This document shows positions 9,732-19,214 of a stretch of 64,000 bases of DNA, in pieces. Each line of letters begins with the position of its first letter. Position 1 is the stretch's first letter. Made by a program: the position numbers and the translations under genes. Under the pieces are notes generated by a model, which saw only the letters and a list, made by a program, of their open reading frames with translations, was not told where the DNA came from and did not search any database. This stretch comes from CBDFMG01 sp965221205 [NCBI: bacterium] (GTDB taxonomy: Bacteria; SM23-31), in NCBI GenBank assembly GCA_965221205.1, contig OZ244870.1:3720001-3784000 (forward strand), read 5' to 3'.

Positions 9732-11528
9732 AGGGAAGATCGACTTCGAGGCGCTCAAGCAGCTTCTTGGCGGCGTAGTGAACGAGCGCGATGAGAAGTA
9801 CGGGCTCAACTGGCACGGCAAACGCCAAGCCCGGCAGCTCGCGCTGACACCGTCGACCGGCACGCTGCGCCCGTGCCCGGAAGATAGCGTGGACTGGGAC
9901 AGCACGCAGAACGTCCTGATCGAGGGCGACAACCTGGAGGTGCTCAAGCTCCTGCAGAAGAGCTACGCAGGGAAGGTGAAGCTGGTTTACATCGACCCGC
10001 CGTACAACACGGGGAAAGATTTCGTCTATCCTGACAACTACCGCGACAATATCCAGAACTACCTGGAGTTGACGGGGCAGACTGATGGCGAAAATCGGAA
10101 GCTGTCGTCGAATACGGAGGCTTCCGGGCGGTTTCACACACCGACTGGCTGAACATGATGTATCCGCGGCTTAAGACTGCGCGAAATCTACTCCGTTCCG
10201 ACGGTGTACTTTTCATCACTGTCGACGACAACGAAGTAACCAGTCTATGCAACTTGTGCGATGAGATCTTCGGTGAAGAAAACTTCCACGGCATTTTGAT
10301 CTGGCAACACAGTGTTCAGCCAAAGGGCTATGCTGGGACATTTTCCGTGCATCATAACTTTGTCCTCTGCTACCAAAAGGGAGAAGATTTTGAGCTAGCT
10401 AACCTCGACAGAACAGATGAGCACAACAAAAATTATTCGAATCCTGATGAGGACCCTAACGGCCCTTGGAGGCCCGGGGATGTTCGCAACGCGCTCTACC
10501 GGCCGAATCTCATATACAAAATCACAACTCCCTCAGGCAGAACAATCAATCCTCCATCCAATGGCTGGAGATGGAGCCGAGTGACGCTTCAGTCCAAGAT
10601 CCAGTCTGGCGAAGTTGTATTTTCTGAGGATGAGACCCGAATTATTAGGAAAATATATTTAAACCGACTTGAGGGAAGAACCCCCGAAACGATTCTGTTT
10701 GGTAAAGACGTTGGTACTACGCGAGACGCGGCCAGTGAGATTAAACGGCATTTTGATGGTGCCATGCCATTTGATACGCCAAAGCCGACAGGCCTGATCC
10801 GTCATCTCATCAAGCTCTCCAGGGCGATGGGTGAAGATATTGTCGTTGACTTCTTCTCTGGTTCAGGCACTACGGGCGAAGCGGTATGGCTACATAACGA
10901 GAGTACTCAACATTTCCTTCGGCAGCTTCTTGTGCAGCTTCCTGAATCCCTTGATCCAAGGAACAAAGACCAGAAGACTGCCGCTGACTTCTGCGACAAG
11001 CTCGGCAAACCGCGCACTCTCGCCGAACTCACCAAGGAACGCCTCCGCCGCGCCGCAAAGAAGATCAAGGACGAGAACCCGATGTTCGCAGGCGACCTCG
11101 GCTTCCGCGTCTTCAAGCTCGATACCTCCAACATCCGCACGTGGGAGCCGGACCGCGACAATCTCGAAGGTACGCTGCTCGACAGCGTCGACCACATAAA
11201 ACCGGATCGAAGTGAAGAAGATATCCTTTACGAGTTACTACTCAAACTCGGGCTCGATCTCTGCGTGCCCATCAAAACCCGGACCATCGCGGGCAAGTCC
11301 GTGCGCTCCATCGGCGCCGGGACGTTGATCGCCTGCCTCGACGAGAAGATCACCTGGGAAGAAGTCGAACCGCTGGCTCTCGGAATTGCTGAGTGGCATG
11401 CCGAGCTCGAACCCGCCGGTGACAGTACCGTAGTCTTCCGCGACAGCGCCTTCGCGGACGATGTCACCAAGACGAACCTTGCGGCCATCCTGGAGCAGCA
11501 CGGCCTCGGGAACGTGCGAAGCTTGTAG
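9631..11528 (+). pseudogene. mod: Type III methyltransferase Mod (copy 2), out of frame by a CA expansion
   Basis: Encodes the same architecture as mod1: DPPY (YIDPPYNTG) at about residue 122 and FFSGSGTTG near 405, with a different central recognition region. The first frame (from 9631, GGAG six bases before the ATG) stops at 10152 as ...RFHTPTG. The second frame opens immediately and continues as NMMYPRLKTAR... to 11528. Comparison with mod1 (RFHTDWLNMM) shows the cause: CACACA at 10135-10140 where CACA would keep the frame, i.e. two extra bases. Repaired, the protein would be about 631 residues. It is the first gene of the operon that ends with res, so it is the native partner of Res, currently off. 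Slippage could switch it back on. Confidence 0.88.
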
Positions 11529-11553
11529 ACAATCAATTCGGAGGAAAGAACCC

Positions 11554-12324
11554 ATGTGCCAGCGTCGTCGTTACAAAAACCCACCCATAGAAGAGGCGGT
11601 TTGCGAATTTCGCTTCAAACCGGGGCGAGACTGGGATTTCACCATTCCCGGTAAACTCCAGACCGAACTAGGCGACGAGTACACCGGTAAGCCGCAACAG
11701 CAAACGGTCGTTGAGGTGGGATTGGAAGCCCAGGAAGGCAAGCCTTCCAATCTTCGGTACAATGAAGGGCTGGCAAGAATCCATCTTGTCACGAAGGCTG
11801 GCAAGAGAATGGTCGGGGTTGGGCCGGATGTACTCAGCGTCCACATGCTGCGCCCCTATCAAAACCCCGACAAGACCGAGGAGAGCGGATGGGTCGAGTT
11901 TCGTCCCCGGATTGAGACAGCGCTCGGTGCATATTGGAAGGTGGCGGAGCCAATGAGTGTGTGCCAGATCGGCATGCGGTACATAAACAAAATTATCGTC
12001 CCGCAGAAAAGAGCGGAGGTCTCGAGCTATCTCACGTGCGCCTTGCCGGAGGTGAGTGGATTGCCAGATTCGCTGAAGAATTTTATGAGCCGGGTTGAGT
12101 ATGCCTACCCAGACGATGTACGCCTTGTCGTGTCGCAGGGATCGATCGAGGCATCGCCGGACCATGTGGGATTTCTTCTTGATCTTAACGTCATCTGGGA
12201 AGGTGCTACCCCGCTTGTGTGCGACGAGGCATTGAAGAAGGTCAGTGCATTGCGGACTCTCGAACGAACGGCATTCGAAACTGTTATCACAGATAAAACA
12301 AGGGAGCTCTTTGATGCAGATTGA
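11554..12324 (+). CDS. TIGR04255 family protein
   Basis: A 256-residue soluble protein starting MCQRRRYKNPPIEEAVCEF; the NPPIxEAVCEFRF opening is the hallmark of the TIGR04255 family of unknown function, often found in defence or mobile regions. The start at 11554 is favoured by GGAGG nine bases upstream. It begins 25 bp after mod2 and overlaps the next gene by 11 bp, so it is translationally coupled within the mod-res operon. No catalytic motif is visible. Its place between mod and res suggests an accessory or regulatory role in the restriction system; that is inference. Confidence 0.8.
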   Translation: MCQRRRYKNPPIEEAVCEFRFKPGRDWDFTIPGKLQTELGDEYTGKPQQQTVVEVGLEAQEGKPSNLRYNEGLARIHLVTKAGKRMVGVGPDVLSVHMLRPYQNPDKTEESGWVEFRPRIETALGAYWKVAEPMSVCQIGMRYINKIIVPQKRAEVSSYLTCALPEVSGLPDSLKNFMSRVEYAYPDDVRLVVSQGSIEASPDHVGFLLDLNVIWEGATPLVCDEALKKVSALRTLERTAFETVITDKTRELFDAD

Positions 12325-13039
12325 AACTTACACACTTGCGCGTTCAACGACCGCGACCCTCGTTCCGGACACTTTCACCAAGATGGATCAATCGGGCATG
12401 TCCTATCACGCCACGCGCTGGGTCGCCGACGGGAAGGAATCGCTCGCGACTTCTTTGGACGCTGCGTCACTGCAAAAAGCGATGGCGGAGCTTGCGCATG
12501 ACCTGTTCATTAAGCGAGCGTTTGCGGTTCTGGATGACACGCCGTTGGGCACGAGCCTGTTTCCGGTGATCGTGGATGTAAACTGCTTCAAGCCAGCAGC
12601 GGCGCAACAAGCACTTGTCGAGGATCGAGAACAAGCGCGACTTGCAGTCAAGCTGCGGGCAACCTTTGAAGCCGATCCCCTTGAGGACGGAATGAACCAT
12701 CCGGCCGAGCAGATCCTTAGCAAGGCATTGCAATCTACGGAAGACAAGCGCGTTCTTGACTGGTTGAGGGCTTTCTCCCTGGACGCCGAACACCCGAGCT
12801 TCGCGGCATCGGTCCTGCGTTGCCTGGGGCGCCAAGTGAATCCAGGTACAGGTTCATGGCGTGCCGGACTCGTGCGCGACGGGTTGACTATGGATGATGT
12901 GGAGATTAGAGATGCCGCAGTACAAGCAGCGGAATTGTGGGGCGACCCGGACATGCAGAACGTCCTCGAGTCGCATTCCGAGCCGGAGCCGTGGCTTCGA
13001 AACTATATTCGAGACGTCATTGACGACCTTGACGAGTAG
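12314..13039 (+). CDS. Unrecognised soluble protein in the mod-res operon
   Basis: 241 residues from the ATG at 12314, which overlaps the end of the TIGR04255 gene and has AGGGAG eight bases upstream (a longer frame from 12245 would overlap far more). I recognise no family. The first ~110 residues look like a mixed alpha/beta domain; the last part (RRVLD-like helices, ...CLGRQVNPG..., EIRDAAVQAAELWGDPD) resembles a HEAT-like helical repeat tail. Always read in the same direction as mod and res with 3 bp to the next start. Probably an accessory protein made with the TIGR04255 protein. Confidence 0.7.
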   Translation: MQIETYTLARSTTATLVPDTFTKMDQSGMSYHATRWVADGKESLATSLDAASLQKAMAELAHDLFIKRAFAVLDDTPLGTSLFPVIVDVNCFKPAAAQQALVEDREQARLAVKLRATFEADPLEDGMNHPAEQILSKALQSTEDKRVLDWLRAFSLDAEHPSFAASVLRCLGRQVNPGTGSWRAGLVRDGLTMDDVEIRDAAVQAAELWGDPDMQNVLESHSEPEPWLRNYIRDVIDDLDE

Positions 13040-13042
13040 GCG

Positions 13043-13540
13043 ATGTTTCTAGCTCGGAAGATCACACGCGCCAAGTGGAAACCCAAGCAGGAGTTGTCAG
13101 CAGGAGAGATTTCGGCCGATGCGGTGACGTGTGACCTGCGCACGCAAGGAAACTCGCTGTCCTTTTGGCAGTGTGGCATCGGGGAAGAGGCAGAAGTCGA
13201 AGAGGCGGCGCTGGCGATAGCCGCGCCACGCGATCGTGTCGATAGGCTTGAAATTGTTTGGTTAGCCGCTGATGAACTGCAGGACGATGATCAAACTTTG
13301 AGAGAAATTGAAGGGAAAACGCCTGTCACCGGGCTGACCAAGTTACACGTTGATGTGTGTAGGCTCGACTATGTCCGCCTTGGAAAAGTCGCTCGCCGCG
13401 TTGTTACTGCAATTGAGAGAGATCGATACCTTCTGCTAACGAAAGCGCGTGTCAAGAAGCTCCTGGCGGCGGCAGTCGCACAAGGACGTATCGCCTTTAA
13501 TGACCTTTCGAAGGGTATCCAGGCAGAGGTAAGGAAATGA
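13043..13540 (+). CDS. Small unrecognised protein upstream of res
   Basis: 165 residues, starting MFLARKITRAKWKPKQ, three bases after the preceding stop, and ending in an ATGA overlap with res. No family recognised. It is rich in charged residues, with a basic C-terminal segment (LTKARVKKLLAAAVAQGRI). The overlap implies coupled translation with res and a matched dose, as expected for a subunit, inhibitor or chaperone of Res. Function is not established. Confidence 0.7.
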   Translation: MFLARKITRAKWKPKQELSAGEISADAVTCDLRTQGNSLSFWQCGIGEEAEVEEAALAIAAPRDRVDRLEIVWLAADELQDDDQTLREIEGKTPVTGLTKLHVDVCRLDYVRLGKVARRVVTAIERDRYLLLTKARVKKLLAAAVAQGRIAFNDLSKGIQAEVRK

Positions 13541-16539
13541 AACTCCACTTCGAGCCTAACCTCGACTTTCAGCTCCAGGCGGTCGAAGCCGTGTGCGACC
13601 TGTTCCGCGGCCAGGAGGTCTGTCGGACCGAGTTCACCGTCACACGGGATCCTGCGGAGACCCAAGCACGGCTCACCTTCGCCGAAACTGACCTCGGCAT
13701 CGGCAACCGGCTGGTCCTGCCCGATAAAACAATACTCGAAAACCTGAAAGCTGTCCAACTCCGCAGCGGCCTGCTGCTCAGCGATTCCCTGGACTCCGGC
13801 GATTTTACCGTGGAGATGGAAACAGGCACGGGCAAGACCTATGTCTACCTGCGCACGATCTTCGAGTTGAACAAACGTTACGGCTTCGGCAAGTTCGTCA
13901 TCGTCGTGCCGTCGGTCGCGATCAAGGAAGGCGTCTACAAATCGCTCCGGATCACGGACGACCACTTTCGATCACTCTATTCGGGAACACCTTTTGAGTA
14001 TTTCCTCTATGATTCGACGAAGCTCGGGCAGGTGCGGAATTTCGCCACCAGTCCAACGATCCAGATCATGGTGGTGACGGTCGGCGCCATCAACAAGAAG
14101 GACATCAATAACCTCTACAAGGAGAGCGAGAAGACCGGCGGCGAAAAGCCGATCGACCTGATCCGGGCCACGCGGCCCATCCTGATCGTGGACGAGCCGC
14201 AGAGCGTGGACGGCGGTCTGCAGGGGCGCGGCAAAGAAGCCCTGGGGGCGATGAATTCCCTTTGCACCCTGCGCTACTCCGCGACCCATGCGGCCAAACA
14301 TCACATGGTCTATCGGCTCGACGCGGTGGATTCCTATGAGCGCAAGCTGGTGAAGCAGATCGAGGTCGCCTCGGCCATCGTCCAGGACGCCTACAACAAG
14401 CCCTATGTCCGCTTGGTGTCAACGAGCAACCGGCGAGGGACAATCAGCGCCACGGTCGAGCTTGATGTCGAGAAGGCTGGAAGCGTCCGGCGCCAGGTAA
14501 AGGTTGTCCAGGATGGCGACGACCTCGAACAGACCACTGGCCGCGCCGTTTATCATGATTGCCGCATTGGCGAGATCCGCGTCGAACAAGGGAGCGAGTT
14601 CGTCGAATTCCGCGTGCCCGGCGGCGAACAATACCTCCGGTTGGGGGAAGCCTGGGGCGATGTGGATGCTCTCGCCGTTCAGCGGGAAATGATTCGCCGG
14701 ACCATTCGGGAGCATCTCGACAAGGAGAAGCGCCTGCGCTCCCAGGGGATCAAGGTGCTCAGTCTCTTCTTCATCGATGCCGTGCATCGGTACCGGAAGT
14801 ACGACGACGAGGGTAATGTCGTCAAGGGAGACTACGCCCTGATGTTCGAGGATGAGTATCGGCGTCTCACCAATCATCCGGACTACCGCACATTTTTTCA
14901 GGAAGTGGATCTCACTATAGCCGCCGAAGAGGTCCACGACGGCTACTTCTCCATCGACCGGAAGGGCGGCTGGACGGACACCGCCGAGAACAACCAGACC
15001 AACCGCGACAACGCTGAACGCGCCTACAACCTGATTATGAAGGAGAAGGAGAAGCTCTTGAGCCTTGAGACGCCGCTCAAGTTCATCTTCTCCCACTCGG
15101 CACTGCGCGAGGGCTGGGACAACCCCAATATCTTTCAAATCTGCACGCTCCGTGAGATTCGGACCGAGCGGGAGCGGCGGCAGACGATTGGGCGCGGCCT
15201 GCGCCTCTGTGTCAATCAGGATGGTGAACGCCTGCGCGGCTTCGACGTCAACACACTCACGGTCATTGCGACGGAGAGCTACGAAGAGTTCGCCGAGAAC
15301 CTGCAGCGGGAGATCGAGAAAGACACGGGAATTCGCTTTGGCGTCGTGGAGGCGCATCAGTTTGCGGCCATTCCGGTCGCCGGCAAAGACGGACGGAAGA
15401 CGGCTTTCGGCCTCAAGGCGTCGAAGGTTCTATGGGAACACCTGAACGCAAAAGGCTACATCGACGCGAAGGGGCGGATACAAGACACACTCCGAACGGC
15501 GCTCAAGGAGAAGACTCTCAGCGTGCCCGAGCAATTCACAACGCAGCGCAAGGAGATCGCTGGTGTTCTGCGCAAGCTCGCGGGTCGCCTTGAGATCAAA
15601 AACGCCGACGAGCGCCGCTCGATACGTCCGCGTCAGGCCGTGCTCAACAGCCAGGAGTTCAAGACGCTCTGGGACCGTGTTAAGCATAAAACCACCTACC
15701 GTGTGCAGTTCGACAATAATGACCTGCTCGCAAAATGCATTCAAGCTGTGCAGGACGCGCCAGAGATCCCCAAAACCCGGCTTCAATGGCGCAAGGCCGA
15801 TATCACCATCGGTCAGGGCGGCATCGAAGCGGCCGAGACAACCGGAGCGGCAACCGTGGTATTGAACGAAGCCGACATCGAACTGCCCGACGTGCTCACG
15901 GAGCTTCAGGACCGGACGCAGCTCACGCGGCGAAGCATCCAGCAGATTCTCTGTAGGAGCAGCCGCCTTGACGATTTCAAGCGCAATCCGCAGCAGTTCA
16001 TCGAGCGTGCCGAACAGGCCATCAAACGCTGTAAGCAGCAGGCGTTGGTGGACGGCATCAAGTACCAGCGCCTCGGGGACGAATGCTACTACGCGCAGGA
16101 ACTCTTCGAGAAGGAAGAGCTTACCGGCTATCTGAAGAAGAACATGCTTCTTAACACGACAAAGTCGGTCTATGAGCAGGTCGTTTATGAGTCTGATGTT
16201 GAATCCCGCTTCGCGAAAGACCTCGAAAGGAACACCGCCGTCAAGGTGTACGCCAAGCTTCCCGGATGGTTCACGGTGCCGACGCCCCTTGGAAGCTACA
16301 ACCCGGACTGGGCCGTCTTGGTCGATTCTGATGAGAGCGAGCAGCTTTACTTTGTCGTCGAAACGAAGAGCAGTGTGTTTGCCAGCGATCTTCGCGGCAC
16401 CGAAAGGGACAAGATCGAGTGTGGGAAGGCGCACTTCAACGCACTCGAAGTGAGGGAGTCGCCGGCTCGATACGAGGTGGCAACCAGCGTTGACGAACTA
16501 CTCGCGGGCATTGGTGCGGACCGGTCTGCGCAAAAATGA
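13537..16539 (+). CDS. res: Type III restriction endonuclease subunit Res
   Basis: A 1000-residue SF2 ATPase-nuclease that, with Mod, cleaves DNA with unmodified sites after ATP-driven communication. Walker A METGTGKTY is at residues 94-102, the DExx-type motif II VDEPQ near 217, a SAT-like motif III (RYSATHA) near 246, and motif VI-like QTIGRGLRL near 550. The C-terminal PD-(D/E)xK nuclease is visible as YNPDWAV near 922 and VETKSS near 941. Full length for Res. It is the last gene of the operon and overlaps the upstream gene by 4 bp. The enzyme looks intact, while its adjacent mod is frameshifted; mod1 could supply modification. Confidence 0.93.
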   Translation: MKLHFEPNLDFQLQAVEAVCDLFRGQEVCRTEFTVTRDPAETQARLTFAETDLGIGNRLVLPDKTILENLKAVQLRSGLLLSDSLDSGDFTVEMETGTGKTYVYLRTIFELNKRYGFGKFVIVVPSVAIKEGVYKSLRITDDHFRSLYSGTPFEYFLYDSTKLGQVRNFATSPTIQIMVVTVGAINKKDINNLYKESEKTGGEKPIDLIRATRPILIVDEPQSVDGGLQGRGKEALGAMNSLCTLRYSATHAAKHHMVYRLDAVDSYERKLVKQIEVASAIVQDAYNKPYVRLVSTSNRRGTISATVELDVEKAGSVRRQVKVVQDGDDLEQTTGRAVYHDCRIGEIRVEQGSEFVEFRVPGGEQYLRLGEAWGDVDALAVQREMIRRTIREHLDKEKRLRSQGIKVLSLFFIDAVHRYRKYDDEGNVVKGDYALMFEDEYRRLTNHPDYRTFFQEVDLTIAAEEVHDGYFSIDRKGGWTDTAENNQTNRDNAERAYNLIMKEKEKLLSLETPLKFIFSHSALREGWDNPNIFQICTLREIRTERERRQTIGRGLRLCVNQDGERLRGFDVNTLTVIATESYEEFAENLQREIEKDTGIRFGVVEAHQFAAIPVAGKDGRKTAFGLKASKVLWEHLNAKGYIDAKGRIQDTLRTALKEKTLSVPEQFTTQRKEIAGVLRKLAGRLEIKNADERRSIRPRQAVLNSQEFKTLWDRVKHKTTYRVQFDNNDLLAKCIQAVQDAPEIPKTRLQWRKADITIGQGGIEAAETTGAATVVLNEADIELPDVLTELQDRTQLTRRSIQQILCRSSRLDDFKRNPQQFIERAEQAIKRCKQQALVDGIKYQRLGDECYYAQELFEKEELTGYLKKNMLLNTTKSVYEQVVYESDVESRFAKDLERNTAVKVYAKLPGWFTVPTPLGSYNPDWAVLVDSDESEQLYFVVETKSSVFASDLRGTERDKIECGKAHFNALEVRESPARYEVATSVDELLAGIGADRSAQK

Positions 16540-16548
16540 GATGCGCCC

Positions 16549-16647
16549 ATGGCTCCTGAACAGATAACAGCGCTGGTCGCAATCGACGAGTCCGAGATGC
16601 TGGAGTTCAAGCAAAGTATGGAGACACGCCGGGCTCTCCGACTATGA
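16549..16647 (+). pseudogene. 5' fragment of an AlbA_2 (Schlafen-like) domain gene
   Basis: A 32-codon frame 9 bp after res: MAPEQITALVAIDESEMLEFKQSMETRR, then a stop. The DESExLEFKxS motif is the start of the AlbA_2 DNA-binding domain found in putative transcriptional regulators/ATPases, which normally runs for several hundred residues. No continuation is seen in other frames, so it is a truncated relic that once followed res. Confidence 0.6.
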
Positions 16648-17055
16648 CATTGATGTCGCCCCGGTCGCAACGGCACTATTTTGATTCTGAAGGGAACTCG
16701 CTGTCCGGAGTTCAGCTATTTTCACACGCGCCCCAACTCCTTGTTCTTATCTTAGTGGGTAGTTCGGGTGCGAAGCTGCTGAAATTCCTTTTCCCTCGCC
16801 TCGAATCATTCCAGATCGGTCCTCTCCATCAAGGGTACGCTTCACCGCGTCGGAACCGAGCCTGCCACGATCCACGACAAACGCCGGAAGATCCTTTTCT
16901 ATAACCAGTTCAGAACCCCGTTCTGGATTTGATCGCCTTTCATGACCCCCTGCTGTATACCGCGACTGAATTCTGGTACGACGTGGCTCGACCGGAGGCA
17001 ATTTGTTCCTCCGCACGCACGGGGATGGCTGATGGAGGAGTGAGTCAACAGCCGT
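16648..17055. other. Gene-free stretch at the island's right side
   Basis: About 400 bp without a convincing reading frame. A GC-rich stretch on the minus strand (16747-17016) is open for 89 codons but has low-complexity, arginine-rich content and no family resemblance. It is probably decayed island DNA. Confidence 0.4.
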
Positions 17056-17643
17056 TCAGCTGCTTGTAGCTGGTTCCGCATAGTCCATGTATTTGACTAG
17101 AATGTCCCGTGTAAGGCACAGCATCTTCCAGCGCTCCATTCCGGTAGTTAGCTTCATTTTTTTCCAATTGCCGTGGCGTACTGCGTCCGCATATTGCTTC
17201 ACGGTATTCTTAATTACGGTGTGCTCCGTTCCAAGTGTCGAATGCATTTCGTCCCAGCCATCGGTTTCTGTCTTAAATTCAAATGCAGATTTGATTCCTT
17301 CGATAGCCCGATAGCAATATGTCGCGCAGTCTTTTACCTCGGTGATTGCTCGCAGATAATCGCGAAGTGCAAACCGGAAGAAGACATCTTCGACGGACAG
17401 CAGAGTTGCCCGGTTGAAGGCAGGGATGTAAGGATCCATTCATAGTGTCTGTCCCGGCTTTTCGCCTACAGGCCTAACCCCAAAGACGTGAGGCGTGCCA
17501 TCCTGTTCAGTGACCTGAAGGAGCTCAACCGAATAACCTGACCAAAGCGAAAAGCCCAGCGCACCCACGACTATGTTCGCTACGCTCTCAGCCATATTGC
17601 GTGCAGTAGTCCAGCCGTCAACCGAGGGAACGTCGTTTAACAC
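17056..17643 (-). pseudogene. Hypothetical protein gene with an in-frame TGA
   Basis: Two frames lie back to back in the same phase: a first part (from GTG 17643: LNDVPSVDGWTTARNMAES...) ending at a TGA at 17440-17442, and a second part starting with the next codon, ATG (MDPYIPAFNRATLLSVED...), to 17056. The smooth junction, the shared phase and the even composition point to one ~195-residue protein interrupted by a stop. Upstream of 17643 the frame is closed by TAG at 17656, so the 5' end may also be lost. Cysteine/tyrosine-rich helical segments (DCATYCYRAIEGIKSAFEF) are visible; no known function. Confidence 0.55.
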
Positions 17644-17691
17644 AACAGTGATCTGCTAGCCACCTAACACTTTCATTGAGGGAAGATTATA

Positions 17692-18132
17692 TTAATTTTC
17701 AAGCAGCAGCTCTTTACAGGGAAGATCATCGACTGATGCACTATTCCATCCACGCATACCGCGAAGCATATTTGAGACACTGGTAAATCCCTGCGATGCA
17801 AGCAGACCCCCTGCCCGTGCACTTCTGCTGCCTGACCGACAGTAGACAACAACATCGCTATTTTTATAGCTCTCGATTTCAGAAAGTCTCGATTCAAGTT
17901 CATTCACCGGAATCAGCAGAGCATTTTTCAGGTGACCCAGATTACCGGAATATTCCCCGGGAGATCTGACATCGAGAAACAGCAGACCGGGATTGGCATT
18001 AATCATTGCACACACTTCCTGAACAGTTATTTCGTGGAGCACCGCGTTTTCTTGTGCCTCTTGTTGATTATTTTGGTCACATGAATATATTATTATTAAT
18101 GACAAAAATAGAGTTACGCTTCGAATTTTCAT
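17692..18132 (-). CDS. Rhodanese-domain lipoprotein
   Basis: 146 residues with a lipoprotein signal (hydrophobic segment then IIYSC, Cys18) followed by one rhodanese domain. The active-site loop is VVYCRSGSRS with the sulfur-carrying Cys at residue 98; DVRSPGEY near residue 54 and a final GGMRGW-like NMLRGMRGW are typical. Single-domain rhodaneses of this kind transfer sulfane sulfur. It is exported to the cell envelope. It follows the serine acetyltransferase gene by 69 bp on the same strand, so it may belong to the cysteine cluster. Confidence 0.88.
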   Translation of the reverse strand: MKIRSVTLFLSLIIIYSCDQNNQQEAQENAVLHEITVQEVCAMINANPGLLFLDVRSPGEYSGNLGHLKNALLIPVNELESRLSEIESYKNSDVVVYCRSGSRSARAGGLLASQGFTSVSNMLRGMRGWNSASVDDLPCKELLLEN

Positions 18133-18201
18133 TACTTTCCCTTCAGTTTCACAAAATTAAATAATGCAAAAAGCTCCGCTCTTTTAATTGCTTTATATTG
18201 A

Positions 18202-19137
18202 TTAAATGTCGTATGAATAGGCATTCGTTTGGGATAGTTTTTCTTTTGCTTCCTGATTAACAGTGATGGTCACAACAGTACCCGGCGGCACTGCGTTGAC
18301 AATCCACGTGTTTGCGCCGATCACTGCGCCATCCCCAATAACCGTATCTCCTCCAAGAATAGTAGCACCCGAGTAGATTACAACATTATCGGCAATAGTC
18401 GGATGACGTTTTCCACTTTTGACGATGTTGCCCTCTTTATCCTTACGAAAACTGAGTGCACCAAGCGTGACACCCTGATATATTTTAACAGACTTCCCGA
18501 TACGAGTCGTTTCACCGATCACGACACCGGTACCGTGGTCGATAAAGAAATAATCGCCGATATTTGCTCCGGGATGGATGTCAATTCCGGTCCGCTCGTG
18601 AGCGTTCTCCGTCATCATTCTCGGAATCAGCGGTACGGAATGTTTGAACAACTCATGCGCGATCCTGTATACCGTAATCGCTTCTACTCCCGGATAACAA
18701 CTGATAATTTCATCGTAATTTTTTGCCGCCGGATCACCTTCGTAAGCAGCTTTGACATCCATTTTTAACCGTTTCCGAATATCGGGAATTGTTTCCAAAA
18801 TATTTTCCGTAATCGTACGCGCCTTAACGCCGCAGTCAATACAGTCATTTCCCTGCCTCCGGCTGTCGTAGATAAGCGCACGCTCAATTTCGTCCTTCAT
18901 CCGGACGTAAAGAGAATCGACCAAACCATTTACGAAGAAATAAATATTCTCCTGACTGAGCTGCTGGTTTCCGAAATAACCGGGAAACAACAGAATAAAC
19001 AGATCGTTCAGAATACCAAACACATTCTCTCGTGACGGTAGATTTTCTTGATCTATCCGGTTTATACCGCCATGAATCTCATAGCTTTCGACGATTTCTT
19101 CCGTCAGCTTGTGCATTTTTTTTAACTGATCAACCAT
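18202..19137 (-). CDS. cysE: Serine O-acetyltransferase
   Basis: Makes O-acetylserine from serine and acetyl-CoA, the first step of cysteine synthesis. 311 residues: a helical N-terminal half followed by the left-handed beta-helix of hexapeptide repeats. The catalytic stretch is clear (HERTGIDIHPGANIG, FIDHGTGVVIGET, YQGVTLGAL). It is longer than CysE of E. coli (273) and resembles the EpsC-type long form. ATG 19137 follows GGGGGACCAGT on the minus strand, a good Shine-Dalgarno sequence. The cysteine synthase gene lies 77 bp upstream in the same direction, so the two steps are encoded together. Confidence 0.93.
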   Translation of the reverse strand: MVDQLKKMHKLTEEIVESYEIHGGINRIDQENLPSRENVFGILNDLFILLFPGYFGNQQLSQENIYFFVNGLVDSLYVRMKDEIERALIYDSRRQGNDCIDCGVKARTITENILETIPDIRKRLKMDVKAAYEGDPAAKNYDEIISCYPGVEAITVYRIAHELFKHSVPLIPRMMTENAHERTGIDIHPGANIGDYFFIDHGTGVVIGETTRIGKSVKIYQGVTLGALSFRKDKEGNIVKSGKRHPTIADNVVIYSGATILGGDTVIGDGAVIGANTWIVNAVPPGTVVTITVNQEAKEKLSQTNAYSYDI

Positions 19138-19214
19138 ACTGGTCCCCCTTGGAAACGGGTGTGTATCAATTTTATATCCGAATAATTTCTCAATATTCTG
19201 CTTCAGAACCGCAC

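Noticed and set aside
14419-16434. Long minus-strand frames opposite res
   Set aside because: Antisense shadows of the GC-rich res gene with no family features or ribosome-binding sites.
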